Below are positions 7,503 to 16,395 of a DNA stretch of 32,099 nucleotides, one piece after another. The first letter of the stretch is position 1; each line of letters opens with the position of its first letter. Both the position numbers and the translations under genes were made by a program. Below the pieces are notes generated by a model. That model ran no database searches. It was not told the origin of the DNA and worked only from the letters and a program-made list of their open reading frames with translations. The stretch comes from Chlamydiia bacterium (GTDB lineage: Bacteria; Chlamydiota; Chlamydiia; Chlamydiales; Rhabdochlamydiaceae), in the NCBI GenBank assembly GCA_021324995.1, contig JAJPIB010000003.1:1-32099 (forward strand), read 5' to 3'.

Positions 7503-7531
7503 TTGGTCTAAATCAAATTTTAAGTCGGTGT
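7503..7531. repeat. Possible degenerate end of the dispersed repeat
   Basis: GGTCTAAATCAAATTTTAAG resembles the GGTCTTAAATCCAAATTTTC segment of the copy at 31892-31988, and is followed by TCGGTGT where that copy has TCGCGTTGGG. The match is partial. It ends just before the stop codon of the GH63 gene. Confidence 0.3.
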
Positions 7532-7533
7532 GA

Positions 7534-10203
7534 TCACGAGGTATCCAACTCCTGAATAAGATTTGCTACAAGCGCGCTCCAACCGGTTTGATGAGAAGCG
7601 CCAAGTCCCCTTCCAGTATCGCCATGATAATGCTCAAAAAATTGAATAAGGTCTTTCCAATGAGAGTCTTTAAAACCTTTTGTATCGCGAAAAATAGGCC
7701 GCTCCCCTAAAGCATCCTTGCGAAAGAGATCGATGAGACGATGGCGAAGCCCGTTGATCATTTCCCCTAAGGAAACTTCTGTTCCTCCAACACTCACTTT
7801 GTAATCTGACCCGACTGTCGCTGCCAGCCTTTTCAGGCCGCAAAGGAATAGGTAATTTGTCGGAAACCAAATCGGACCTCGCCAATTGGAATTACCTCCT
7901 TTAATCTTTTCGATCGATTCTCCGGGTTCATATCCGACCTTGTTTCCTTCCGAGTCAAAAGGATTTTTCTGGTGAAATTTCGACAAGCTGCGAAGTCCAT
8001 AAGGAGAAAGAAACTCATTGGCATCCCAAGTCTTTTGTAAAACTCGTGCCGTTTGTTCTAAGGATAAGAGAGAAAAGAAATAGCGCTTCTTTCCTTTGAC
8101 TTCGTACTCTGTAAGGCATCTTCCGACCAATTTATGAAAATGCTGGATGTAGAGCTGAAAGTGCCTATTGAAATGAGGAAATTGAGCCATTTCTTCTTCT
8201 TCAAAAAAATCCATCGAGAAGAGGGGGATAAGGCCGACGAAGGAACGCACTTTGAGGCGGATGTGGCGCCCATCCTGAAAACATAGAGCATCGTATAGAA
8301 AGCCATCCTTTTCATCCCACATGTCGACAGGGCGGTTACGTGTTCCTTGGATCGCACCTGCAATCCCGATAAAATGTTCTAAAAAGACCATGGCCAACCG
8401 CTCAAAAAGAGGTTTTGCTTTCGCTAGCTCCAAAGCGATCTTCATCATGATCAATGCAAAAAAGCCCATCCATCCTGTGCCATCAGATTCTTCGAAATAA
8501 CCGCCATTGGGCAATGGCTTGCTCCTGTCCATGATCGAGATATTATCGAGTCCGAGGAATCCCCCCTCAAAAACGTTATTTCCCAAGTGGTCGACTTTAT
8601 TGATCCACCAATTGAAATTATCCATCAACTTTAAGAAGCTCAACTCGAGAAAATCGATATCTCCCTTATTGTTTTCCTTTTCATCCTTTTGATAAATCAT
8701 CCAGACTGCCCATGCTTGAACAGGAGGATTTGCTTCGGAAAAACCCCATTCATAAGCAGGAATTTGTCCATTGGGATGCTGATATTGATGTTCTAAAAAC
8801 AAACCAATCAAGTGTTTGGCGTAAGGAAGATCGACAAGAGAGAGCGCGACGGCGTGGAAAGAACAGTCCCACGATGCAAACCATGGATATTCCCATTTGT
8901 CAGGCATCACAATCCTATCATGGCAATGCAGATGAAGCCAATGAGCATTGCGCATCTGATAGCGACCAGGGGGCGGAGGAGAAGAGGGATCGTCCCCTTC
9001 AAGCCATTTTTTCACATCGTAGAAATAGTACTGTGTGCTCCAAAGCAATCCTGCCAACGCTTGGCGCTGAATGAGCTTGTCTTCAGCAGTCAATTTTTTC
9101 GTCTGAAAAGAATCATAGAACTCATCTGCTTCTTTTTTTCTCGTATCAATGATTGCGTCTACATCGCTAAGTGGTTTTGAAGGTAATTCCTGACAAAGGC
9201 GAAAGCGAAGAATCTTTGACCCGTGTGCCGGGACATGCAATTTTTTATAATAAAAGCTTGCTTTCGTCCCTTTCTTTTCCGGGTTTAAACAATGTTCCTT
9301 GTGAATGACGTAGCGATGGAAAGCATCTTTGACGTAAGGGCTGTGACTTTTGGATGGAGGCCCAAATACACGCTCAGCATGCGTCTCATTATTCGTGAAT
9401 AAAAACTCGTCCGTTGGATCTCCGACTAAATAATACACGCCGAAGGGATACGCTTCAGATAACCAATCACCTGGAGGAATATTTTTGGGGTCAGCGCACA
9501 AACTCTGAAAATCTGAAGAATAAGGGCCTTCAGAGATTTCAGGCATATCCTCCCATTTTTTTTCCCATGCCCAACGATTGCGAAAAGCGATCTGCGGAAG
9601 CACGGAAAGTACTGCATCCTGTTCGCTACGGTTAAAGATCTCCACGCGAATACACGTATCATCATGGCCCGCTTTTCCGTATTCGATCACCACATCAAAA
9701 AATTCATGATTGGCAAATATTCCTGTATCGATCAGCTCGAATTCTCTATCATAGACTGTACGCTTTCTATTTTCTTCAACGAGATGATCGTAAGGAAAGG
9801 GATTCTGAGGATAGCGGTATAGGTACTTCATGTAAGAATGTGTCGGCGTGGCATCCAGATAGTAGTAATACTCCTTCACATCTTCACCGTGATTGCCTTC
9901 AAATGGATTAAGACCAAAGAGACGCTCCTTAAGAATCGGATCTTTGCCATTCCAGAAAGCGAACGAAAAAACTAAAGTCTGATAAAAGTCACACCACCCA
10001 CAAAGACCGTCTTCTCCCCATCTGTAAGCCTTGGATCGAGCCATATCATGAGGCAAATAATTCCATGCGTCGCCATTTGCACTGTAGTCTTCTCTAACGG
10101 TTCCCCATGCGCGCTCTGAAACATAAGCGCCCCACTTTCTCCATGGTGGAACTTTCTTTGTTAGGGAGTCATGGATGCGTACAGATTCTTTGCTTTTTAG
10201 CAT
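7534..10203 (-). CDS. Large GH63/MGH1-type glycoside hydrolase (glucosidase family)
   Basis: This 889-residue protein has no signal peptide, so it is probably cytosolic. It opens with RAWGTVREDYSANGDAW, the entrance motif of bacterial GH63 proteins usually annotated as glucosidase, followed by WGEDGLCGWCD. The (alpha/alpha)6 catalytic half includes FASWDCSFHAVAL, with Asp446 at the likely general-acid position, EESDGTGWM, and NWRGPIWFPTNY around Trp774. Relatives cleave alpha-glucosides or mannosylglycerate-type compounds; the substrate cannot be assigned. GGAAG precedes the ATG. The gene is divergent from an MFS transporter 83 bases away, which would fit uptake of a sugar and its hydrolysis inside the cell, but that link is only positional. 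Full length, with no frameshift seen. Confidence 0.87.
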   Translation of the reverse strand: MLKSKESVRIHDSLTKKVPPWRKWGAYVSERAWGTVREDYSANGDAWNYLPHDMARSKAYRWGEDGLCGWCDFYQTLVFSFAFWNGKDPILKERLFGLNPFEGNHGEDVKEYYYYLDATPTHSYMKYLYRYPQNPFPYDHLVEENRKRTVYDREFELIDTGIFANHEFFDVVIEYGKAGHDDTCIRVEIFNRSEQDAVLSVLPQIAFRNRWAWEKKWEDMPEISEGPYSSDFQSLCADPKNIPPGDWLSEAYPFGVYYLVGDPTDEFLFTNNETHAERVFGPPSKSHSPYVKDAFHRYVIHKEHCLNPEKKGTKASFYYKKLHVPAHGSKILRFRLCQELPSKPLSDVDAIIDTRKKEADEFYDSFQTKKLTAEDKLIQRQALAGLLWSTQYYFYDVKKWLEGDDPSSPPPPGRYQMRNAHWLHLHCHDRIVMPDKWEYPWFASWDCSFHAVALSLVDLPYAKHLIGLFLEHQYQHPNGQIPAYEWGFSEANPPVQAWAVWMIYQKDEKENNKGDIDFLELSFLKLMDNFNWWINKVDHLGNNVFEGGFLGLDNISIMDRSKPLPNGGYFEESDGTGWMGFFALIMMKIALELAKAKPLFERLAMVFLEHFIGIAGAIQGTRNRPVDMWDEKDGFLYDALCFQDGRHIRLKVRSFVGLIPLFSMDFFEEEEMAQFPHFNRHFQLYIQHFHKLVGRCLTEYEVKGKKRYFFSLLSLEQTARVLQKTWDANEFLSPYGLRSLSKFHQKNPFDSEGNKVGYEPGESIEKIKGGNSNWRGPIWFPTNYLFLCGLKRLAATVGSDYKVSVGGTEVSLGEMINGLRHRLIDLFRKDALGERPIFRDTKGFKDSHWKDLIQFFEHYHGDTGRGLGASHQTGWSALVANLIQELDTS

Positions 10204-10286
10204 CGTCTTCCTTAAAAGCTTTTTTTGTATTGCTTATATCATTTTCGAGATACCTTTCAAGCAGACAATCAAATGAGGAAATTTCC

Positions 10287-11483
10287 ATGTTGCGTCACGC
10301 TGCAAAAAACCTAACTCTCGTCACATTTTTTCTCATCGGATTGATTCAAGGGATCGGTTTCACGACAATTCCTTCTGCGGGCAATTTTATCACATCTTCA
10401 TCAGGCTTCGCTTTTAATGCCGAACAATATGGAGCCCTCTTTCTTCCCATGATCGCAGGCGCCATTTTTGCATCATTCCTCGGCGGATCCCTCGCTAAAA
10501 AAATAGGCATCAAAACAGTGTTCGGTGTAGGTCAGTTGTTTAATATTCTTTCCATGGCTCTTTTTTCCATGACCTTCCTCTACATTCACTCTCCTTCGAT
10601 TTCTTTTATTGTTTTCTTATGTTTAATGCTCTGTCTTGGCATCGGATTTGGTGGTGTACTCACCTCTTTGAATGCTTTTGCCTTTTTCTTTTTTCCCAAT
10701 CGCCCAAAAACGGCACTCACCCTGCTGCATTCCTGCCTCGGCATAGGAACAGCTTTAGGTCCAATCATTTTTGAGTATTTCTTAAAGCATGGAGTCTGGT
10801 GGTACGACGGAATATGGATGGGAACACTTTACTTCCTTCTGCTCGCCGCAGCTTATGTCAGTTTTCCTAATCCTCATCACTTAGGGGCGAAACAAAAAAG
10901 TCAGCCGCATTTGCCCTTCCGCTCCCTTGCTTTATGGGGCTTTATAGGGATCGTGCTACTTTATGGAATCATCGAAACAACCTTTGGCAACTGGGGAACG
11001 ATCTTCCTGCACCAAGAAAAAAGATTAAACATGAATAGCGCGGCTCTGGCTCTGTCCCTTTTTTGGGCGACTCTTACAGTTGGAAGACTTCTCACCGTTT
11101 TTCTTTCCCTCAAACTTTCGACACGCTACATTTATTACTCTTTGCCACCTCTTATTTTAGTGAGCTTATTTATTCTCTATCCTTCTTCTGGGAAAGTTTC
11201 GTTACTTATCTCTTTTGTGATTGCTGGACTTGGATGCTCGGCAATGCTGCCTCTGACTATTGGTTTTGCCCAGGAAAAATTTAGTTCCATCGCTCCATTG
11301 ATTTCTGGGGTAATGATCGGCGTTTACATGTTAGGATTTGGACTCGCATCCCAGGGAATCGGTTTCCTTTCCAAAATCTGGCATCTCCCTTTTTCTACGC
11401 TCTTTGCTTCTCTCTGCGTCCCCATCCTTCTTTTAGCCGCTCTAAATGTGGTCGTCGTCAAAAAAAGAGCTGCCGATACCTAA
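10287..11483 (+). CDS. MFS transporter, substrate unknown
   Basis: The start at 10287 gives 398 residues with GAGG upstream; a longer open frame from 10107 overlaps the divergent GH63 gene and lacks a ribosome site, so I reject it. About twelve hydrophobic segments are visible. The loop after helix 2 reads GGSLAKKIGIKTVFGVG, an MFS motif-A variant, and ETTFGNWGTIFL lies at the start of the second half. The organisation resembles the sugar-porter-like MFS branches that include FucP-type proteins, but no substrate residues can be named. Its promoter region is shared with the divergent glycoside hydrolase, so a sugar or polyol substrate is a reasonable guess. It converges with the EamA transporter gene, 22 bases away. 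Confidence 0.85.
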   Translation: MLRHAAKNLTLVTFFLIGLIQGIGFTTIPSAGNFITSSSGFAFNAEQYGALFLPMIAGAIFASFLGGSLAKKIGIKTVFGVGQLFNILSMALFSMTFLYIHSPSISFIVFLCLMLCLGIGFGGVLTSLNAFAFFFFPNRPKTALTLLHSCLGIGTALGPIIFEYFLKHGVWWYDGIWMGTLYFLLLAAAYVSFPNPHHLGAKQKSQPHLPFRSLALWGFIGIVLLYGIIETTFGNWGTIFLHQEKRLNMNSAALALSLFWATLTVGRLLTVFLSLKLSTRYIYYSLPPLILVSLFILYPSSGKVSLLISFVIAGLGCSAMLPLTIGFAQEKFSSIAPLISGVMIGVYMLGFGLASQGIGFLSKIWHLPFSTLFASLCVPILLLAALNVVVVKKRAADT

Positions 11484-11505
11484 GGGCTGCAGAAAATGAC
11501 ATTTT

Positions 11506-12417
11506 CTAAGCGACTTTTTTCTTATAGACTTGAGTTAATCCTCCTATGATGACCAGAAAAGCTCCTAAAACGGAGATCCAGTTGGGAAGACGATGAAAAA
11601 TAATGAAATCCAAGAATGCTGAAAAAATGAGCGAAAAATAAAGAAAGGGAGTCAACGTGGAAGGTTTACAGTGTTCATAAGCCTTACCTCTAAAGTATTG
11701 GTTGAAAATGCTTACCACCCCAAGAGCAATGACATTTGCCCAAATGAGCGCTGTGTAATCGGGAAAAGAAATTTTCGCATTCATCCACTTTGAAGCACAG
11801 AGATAAATAATCGCTGTGCCTACCGAAGTTAGAAAATAAAGATAAAACAATGTCGACTTGGGATTCTCATTGCGCGCTTGATGGGCAAATAAAACTTGAG
11901 ATCCCGCCTGGCTCAGAGGGGCAAGGATCACTACAATGCTTAAACCTTCCAAAACTCCCCGGCCAGGCTGTAAAATACACAAAACCCCTGAGAAGCAGAT
12001 CAACATGCTCAGAATTTCCCTCTTGTTAAACCTATGCTTGAAAAATACCTTTTCTAGAATGGGCAAAAACAGAGGAAAAGTGTTTTGGAGTACCGTAGCA
12101 TTTAAAAGCGTCGAATGCATCAAATAGTAAAAGATCGAATATTGATAAACTAGAATACAAAGACAGCGCAAAAGCTGAAGTTTCAAATTCCGCGTATAAA
12201 AAAGCTCTTTAATTGAACTGGACCATAAAAAATAAGGCAACATCAGGATAAGAGGAATCAGAAACCTTAAAAAGACGAGCAAAAAAAAAGGACTGTCTTC
12301 AACAGCGAATTTGCCAAATAAAGAAAATAAAGAAAGGAGCATGGAAGAAATGAGCATAAAAAATACGCCCTTTTTGAACTCTTCCGAATGATTTGTGAAC
12401 CTAGAGAAAATCTTCAT
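11506..12417 (-). CDS. EamA/DMT-family transporter
   Basis: This 303-residue protein has about ten transmembrane segments in two repeats (roughly 16-150 and 155-300), the drug/metabolite transporter layout. EamA-like features are KGVFFMLISSMLLSLFSLFG at the N-terminus, LRFLIPLILMLPYF, and ILQPGRGVLEG at the end of the first repeat. Intracellular bacteria use this family for amino acids, S-adenosylmethionine and other metabolites; nothing here fixes the substrate. Its ATG overlaps the TGA of the upstream SMP-30-like gene (ATGA), so the two are translated from one message. The pairing suggests the transporter may handle a product of that exported protein, but this is conjecture. Confidence 0.85.
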   Translation of the reverse strand: MKIFSRFTNHSEEFKKGVFFMLISSMLLSLFSLFGKFAVEDSPFFLLVFLRFLIPLILMLPYFLWSSSIKELFYTRNLKLQLLRCLCILVYQYSIFYYLMHSTLLNATVLQNTFPLFLPILEKVFFKHRFNKREILSMLICFSGVLCILQPGRGVLEGLSIVVILAPLSQAGSQVLFAHQARNENPKSTLFYLYFLTSVGTAIIYLCASKWMNAKISFPDYTALIWANVIALGVVSIFNQYFRGKAYEHCKPSTLTPFLYFSLIFSAFLDFIIFHRLPNWISVLGAFLVIIGGLTQVYKKKVA

Positions 12418-13508
12418 TCATGCATCCTATTCATGATGGGAACCGGCTTTGCACCTTGGGTATTTAACTTAATCGCCCAGATGCTATCTGAGGAACAGAT
12501 AAACAAAATGTTATTGTCTTTGCCGCCAAATGTTAGATTAGCAGTCTCCTTGGGAAGCAAAATTTTCCCAATCAATTTTCCTTGAGAATTCAAAACGTGA
12601 ACGCCATCTAGCGCCCCCACATAAACGTTACCACGTTTATCCAGACGCATCCCATCTGGAAAGCCCGGAGAAATAGAAGCAAAGACACGTTTGTTGCTCA
12701 GCGTTTTTCCATCTTTACCCACATCATAGGCATAAATCGTATGGGGGTTATTATTATAGTAGGTTCGAGGAGCCTGAATCGCTGCACTGTCGATGACATA
12801 AAGAATGGTTTCGGCTGGCGAAAAAGCAATCCCGTTAGGCATCTGTAGATCTCCGATCACAACAGATAACTCTTCCGTCCGAGGATCAAAGCGGTATACA
12901 TTGCAAGGTAAATAGCATTCTTGGGGGAATTGCAAGCATCCATAACTCGGATCAGTAAACCAAACGCTACCGTCCGATTTCACCACCAAATCATTGGGAG
13001 AGTTGAGCGGCTTTCCCTCGTACATTCCTACTAGCGTGCGTACTATCCCGTCACCTTCGGTGATAGAAACACGCCGGCCCGTGGTTTCCGCCGTTAAAAG
13101 GTTGCCTTGCAAATCAGCAGTTTGTCCGTCCGCAATATTCGAGGGGTGCCTGAAAATGGCAGGAGCGCTCCAGGAGAGTGAACTGATCTGATTGAAAGGC
13201 AAGAGACCATGCCAGCGAATCATATTAATATTGTCATTGAGTTGATCCGTGAAGATCAAAAAGCCTGAATCGCTTCCCTCCTTTTCAGAAAAGTAAACCG
13301 GACCTTCTGTAAACCCAAAGCCCGTCGCCAGTAACATTAGTTTAGGCTTTATTCCTAGAATTACTGAAAATTCATCTGAATATACCTCCAATGGAAGCTG
13401 TGGAGAAGCAGTGGCGGGATAAGGAGGTGGATTTTCAATAGCCTGCAAAGGGAAGGCGCAAAAAAGAAAAGTGAATAAATATATCATTATACAAAAATGG
13501 TGACCCAT
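12414..13508 (-). CDS. Exported SMP-30/gluconolactonase-like protein
   Basis: This 364-residue protein begins with a signal sequence (IYLFTFLFCAFPLQA, with cleavage likely near residue 23). The rest is a six-bladed beta-propeller of the SMP-30/LRE type: GFTEGPVYF (first metal-ligand Glu), SNIADGQTADLQGNLLTAE, SPNDLVVKSDGSVWFTDPSYG, MPNGIAFSPAETILYVIDS and FPDGMRLDKRGNVYVGA. The Glu, Asn and Asp metal ligands expected of the family are present in these motifs. Family members hydrolyse sugar lactones or related esters with a divalent metal. Export means the substrate is periplasmic or external. It is the first gene of a two-gene unit with the EamA transporter. The start at 13508 has AAGGAT nearby; an internal ATG at 13487 is possible. 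Confidence 0.86.
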   Translation of the reverse strand: MGHHFCIMIYLFTFLFCAFPLQAIENPPPYPATASPQLPLEVYSDEFSVILGIKPKLMLLATGFGFTEGPVYFSEKEGSDSGFLIFTDQLNDNINMIRWHGLLPFNQISSLSWSAPAIFRHPSNIADGQTADLQGNLLTAETTGRRVSITEGDGIVRTLVGMYEGKPLNSPNDLVVKSDGSVWFTDPSYGCLQFPQECYLPCNVYRFDPRTEELSVVIGDLQMPNGIAFSPAETILYVIDSAAIQAPRTYYNNNPHTIYAYDVGKDGKTLSNKRVFASISPGFPDGMRLDKRGNVYVGALDGVHVLNSQGKLIGKILLPKETANLTFGGKDNNILFICSSDSIWAIKLNTQGAKPVPIMNRMHE

Positions 13509-13566
13509 CCAAGATCCTTTCGTATGTCCCTCTTTTAATATTCATAAAAGGGATGCAACAAAAAAA

Positions 13567-13640
13567 CAACCAATTAAAAAATTGAAAAATAACAGGGGTT
13601 AATACATATATAAAAATAAAGAATTCAATCTAATTGGTTG
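13567..13640 (+). promoter_or_regulatory. Inverted repeat in the leader of the outer-membrane protein gene
   Basis: CAACCAATTA (13567-13576) and TAATTGGTTG (13631-13640) are exact reverse complements 54 bases apart. The right copy ends four bases before the ATG at 13645, where a Shine-Dalgarno sequence would be expected and none is visible. The AT-rich interval contains TTGAAA (13582) and TATATA (13607) as a weak promoter candidate. It may be a regulator site or a leader hairpin affecting translation. Confidence 0.4.
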
Positions 13641-13644
13641 CACT

Positions 13645-14226
13645 ATGAAGAAAATCGTTTCGCTCTCGGCTTTTCTGCTCAGTCTGTATAATATCGCTGA
13701 TGCCACTAACCTCGAACTTAGAGGCGCTTACTTTTATCCACAAGACCACCATATACGCAATGTTTATGGGAATAATGGCTTTGGAGAATATGAAATCGAA
13801 GGCTCTGGGCCTGTTATTAATGATCGGTGGGCCCTCTGGGGAAATCTCAGCTATTACGGCAAGCATGGACGTTCCTCTTGTTTAAAAGAGAGAACTCATC
13901 TCTATAATACGGCTCTAAACTTCGGATTGAAATATTATGTCTATGATAATGATCCCGTTAAGATTTACTTCGGCTTAGGAGCAGGGATGGACTTCCTCAG
14001 GCTACACAACCATTCCCACACCATTCACAGTGTGAACAAATGGGGTTTGGCAACTTTGGCCAAGTCGGGGATAGAATGCAGACTCACAAGGCTTATATTT
14101 CTCGATTTCTTTGTAGACTACTCCTACAATTGGATTCCAACCAAGACCTCAAGGCATTGCATCTCTAGCTGGAATCTGAATACAGGTGGTGTTAAAGCAG
14201 GGGTTGGATTAGGCTTTCACTTCTAG
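13645..14226 (+). CDS. Small outer-membrane beta-barrel protein
   Basis: This 193-residue protein has a signal peptide (MKKIVSLSAFLLSLYNIADA, cleavage near residue 20). It then shows alternating hydrophobic/polar strands typical of a small barrel: NLELRGAYFYP, WALWGNLSYYG, TALNFGLKYYVY, VKIYFGLGAGMDFL, LIFLDFFVDYSYNW and GGVKAGVGLGFHF. The final phenylalanine is the usual outer-membrane insertion signature. The size suggests about eight strands, as in OmpW/OmpX/OmpA-barrel proteins, but I cannot name a family. It has no visible ribosome site and its leader contains an inverted repeat. The YdfG-like gene starts 11 bases downstream, so the two are probably co-transcribed. Confidence 0.75.
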   Translation: MKKIVSLSAFLLSLYNIADATNLELRGAYFYPQDHHIRNVYGNNGFGEYEIEGSGPVINDRWALWGNLSYYGKHGRSSCLKERTHLYNTALNFGLKYYVYDNDPVKIYFGLGAGMDFLRLHNHSHTIHSVNKWGLATLAKSGIECRLTRLIFLDFFVDYSYNWIPTKTSRHCISSWNLNTGGVKAGVGLGFHF

Positions 14227-14237
14227 GAAAATTCGAC

Positions 14238-15011
14238 ATGCAACACTCCTCTAAAACACCTCTTGTTGTCATTACAGGCGCATCTGCCGGTATTGGCGCT
14301 GCAACAGCCCGCCGATTTGCAAGAGGGAAATATCGTATCGCCTTAATCGCAAGACGCCTAGAAAAACTCAAAAGCATTCAAACAGAGCTTGAAACTGAGA
14401 CATCGCTTTATGAACTCGATATCAGCATTGCTTCGGACGTCAGAAAAACATTTCAAGCCATTGAAAAAGAAAACGGCCCGATCGACATTTTGATCAATAA
14501 CGCGGGATGTGCATTTGGCATTGAGCCGGCCTTTGAATGCAAAGTTGAAGAGTGGGAGCAATGCGTCCAAACAAATATCAACGGGTTGCTTTACTGCACC
14601 CATAGCGTCTTGCCCTCGATGGTTGCGAGAGATTGCGGCCATATTATCAATTTGGGATCTATTGCTGGAACCTATCCTTATCCTGGTGGGAATGTTTATG
14701 GGGCCACCAAAGCGTTTGTGCGACAGTTCTCGCTAAATTTAAGAGCTGATCTCCTAGGGAAACGAATTCGCGTCACCTGCATCGAACCCGGACTTGTTGG
14801 ACAAACCGAGTTTTCTCTCGTGCGCTTTCGCGGCAGCAAAGAAAAAGCTGCAAAGCCCTACGAAAACACGCAACCACTCACCCCTGAAGATATCGCAGAA
14901 GCGATCTACTTCTGCCATCAACTCCCTCCTCACGTCAATATCAATACCATCGAAATGATGCCTATTAGCCAAGCCTCCGCTGCACTCTCCATTCACCGAA
15001 AAAAAAATTAG
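14238..15011 (+). CDS. ydfG: YdfG-like short-chain dehydrogenase (NADP-dependent 3-hydroxy acid dehydrogenase)
   Basis: This 257-residue protein is a classical SDR: cofactor motif TGASAGIG near residue 14, with Arg-Arg after strand 2 (ALIARRLEKL) indicating NADPH; LINNAG; catalytic Ser in NLGSIAGTYPYPGG and YGATK holding Tyr and Lys. The stretches GNVYGATKAFVRQFSLNLR, EPGLVGQTEFS and HVNINTIEMMP match E. coli YdfG almost residue for residue. YdfG oxidises 3-hydroxy acids such as serine, allo-threonine and 3-hydroxypropionate, and helps remove malonic semialdehyde. Cytosolic, full length. It follows the outer-membrane barrel gene by 11 bases, with no obvious functional link. Confidence 0.9.
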   Translation: MQHSSKTPLVVITGASAGIGAATARRFARGKYRIALIARRLEKLKSIQTELETETSLYELDISIASDVRKTFQAIEKENGPIDILINNAGCAFGIEPAFECKVEEWEQCVQTNINGLLYCTHSVLPSMVARDCGHIINLGSIAGTYPYPGGNVYGATKAFVRQFSLNLRADLLGKRIRVTCIEPGLVGQTEFSLVRFRGSKEKAAKPYENTQPLTPEDIAEAIYFCHQLPPHVNINTIEMMPISQASAALSIHRKKN

Positions 15012-15037
15012 AGTTGATTTCAAACTTTTTACAGAGA

Positions 15038-15066
15038 TTGACAAATTAAAATTCTGAGCGTAAAGT
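15038..15066 (+). promoter_or_regulatory. Sigma70-type promoter of the second MFS gene
   Basis: TTGACA (15038-15043) and TAAAGT (15061-15066) are separated by 17 bases. The transcript would start near 15073, and GGAG lies at the right distance before the ATG at 15100. The consensus -35 box and ideal spacing make this one of the better promoter candidates in the window. Confidence 0.6.
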
Positions 15067-15099
15067 CTCCACGATTTCCTTAAATCACCACGGAGAACT

Positions 15100-16395
15100 A
15101 TGCCGCACGCCAAAGAAAAGAATAAAACTTTTATTTCCATGCACGCCTGGATTATTTGGCTTTTAAGCGCCCTATTCATGTTTTACAAATACGCCCTCGA
15201 AGTTTCTCCCAGCGTCATGACAACGACATTGATGAGCACATTCAATATCAGCGGTGCAGCACTTGGCAACTTAGCGGCTTGTTATTTCTACGCCTATCTC
15301 CTTTTGCAAATCCCAGCGGGTTTCCTTCTTGATAAAATCGGACCTAGAAAAATCACTACCCTCGCAATCGCCTTATGCGCCTTTGGCAGCCTTCTTTTTT
15401 CAAAAGCTGACACTCTGCTTATCGCAGGCATAGGTCGCTTTTTAACAGGCGCAGGCGCTGCATTTGCAGCAGTAAACTGCCTTAAGTTGATCGCAAATTG
15501 GTTCCCCCAAAAGCAATTTGCCTTTATGGCAGGACTTATGATGACAGTTGCCATGCTGGGCGCTGTCGGCGGGCAAGCACCACTAGCTACCTTTATCGAT
15601 GCCATGGACTGGCGCTATGCGATGCAGTTTATTGGTTTTGCAGGACTCATTCTTGCGGCTTTGTTTTGGCTGACAGTTCGCGACATTTCTCCGCTTCATA
15701 AGAAGGAAAAGCACATCATCTCTCAAAATATCTCGTTCTCGAGCAGTTTGAAGCGCGTTCTTAAAAACCCTCAAGGATGGTGGCTCTCGGTATATAGCGG
15801 CTTTGCATTTGCTCCTGTGATGATTTTTGGGGGCCTTTGGGGAGTTTCCTTCATCTCTGAAGCATTCCTAATTTCTTCTAACATGGCGGCGCAATCTGTC
15901 TCGCTCATATTTATCGGTTTTGCCGTCGGCGCTCCCTTTTTCGGTTGGTTTTCAGATTGGCTAGGAAAAAGGGTCATTGTGATGTTCTGGGGCACGTTAA
16001 TCGCGCTAATCACCATCTCTGCGGTCATTTATATGCCAAGCCTTTCTAATTCTTCCCTTACCTTCCTGCTGTTCCTTTTTGGTTTTTCCATCAGCAGCTT
16101 CCTACTTTGCTTCACGATGATGCGGGAAATCAGTCTCCCCATTCTAGCTGCGACAGCGATCGGTTTCATGAATGCCTTCGATGCTCTTTTGGGCGCTGCC
16201 TCGGACCCATTGACGGGGTGGTTTTTAGATCTCGTATGGGATGGAAAACTTGTCGATGGCGCAAGAGTCTTTTCGGTATCGGCCTACAAAACAGCATTCC
16301 TGGCGCTTCCCGCTTTCCTTACACTCTCTTTAATAGCGCTCTGGCGCATTAAAGAAACCTACTGTAAACCTTCGATTCCTTCTTCATTGCCTTAG
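15100..16395 (+). CDS. MFS transporter, organic-anion or metabolite type
   Basis: This 431-residue inner-membrane protein has about twelve helices. The N-terminal half contains FYKYALEVSPSVMT, QIPAGFLLDKIGPRKITTLA (the MFS motif-A loop, D-K-x-G-x-R) and GRFLTGAGAAFAAVNCLKLIANWFP-type helix 4-5 sequence; the second half has GWFSDWLGKRVIVMFWG. This is the arrangement of MFS proteins common in Legionella, Coxiella and chlamydia relatives that are annotated only as MFS transporter. A substrate cannot be assigned. GGAG precedes the ATG and a good promoter lies upstream. Its stop codon forms the edge of the long inverted repeat at 16394-16567. Confidence 0.87.
   Translation: MPHAKEKNKTFISMHAWIIWLLSALFMFYKYALEVSPSVMTTTLMSTFNISGAALGNLAACYFYAYLLLQIPAGFLLDKIGPRKITTLAIALCAFGSLLFSKADTLLIAGIGRFLTGAGAAFAAVNCLKLIANWFPQKQFAFMAGLMMTVAMLGAVGGQAPLATFIDAMDWRYAMQFIGFAGLILAALFWLTVRDISPLHKKEKHIISQNISFSSSLKRVLKNPQGWWLSVYSGFAFAPVMIFGGLWGVSFISEAFLISSNMAAQSVSLIFIGFAVGAPFFGWFSDWLGKRVIVMFWGTLIALITISAVIYMPSLSNSSLTFLLFLFGFSISSFLLCFTMMREISLPILAATAIGFMNAFDALLGAASDPLTGWFLDLVWDGKLVDGARVFSVSAYKTAFLALPAFLTLSLIALWRIKETYCKPSIPSSLP

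Noticed and set aside
8712..9180. Overlapping open frames of about 120 codons opposite the GH63 gene
   Set aside because: They are antisense to a gene with clear family motifs, have no ribosome sites and show no recognisable domains.
10107..10286. N-terminal extension of the first MFS transporter
   Set aside because: It overlaps the start of the divergent GH63 gene and has no ribosome site, while the ATG at 10287 has GAGG and begins the hydrophobic segment correctly.
11491..11507. Hairpin AGAAAATG/CATTTTCT between the MFS and EamA genes
   Set aside because: The arms are separated by one base, the stem is short and AT-rich, and it overlaps the EamA stop; too weak to call a terminator.
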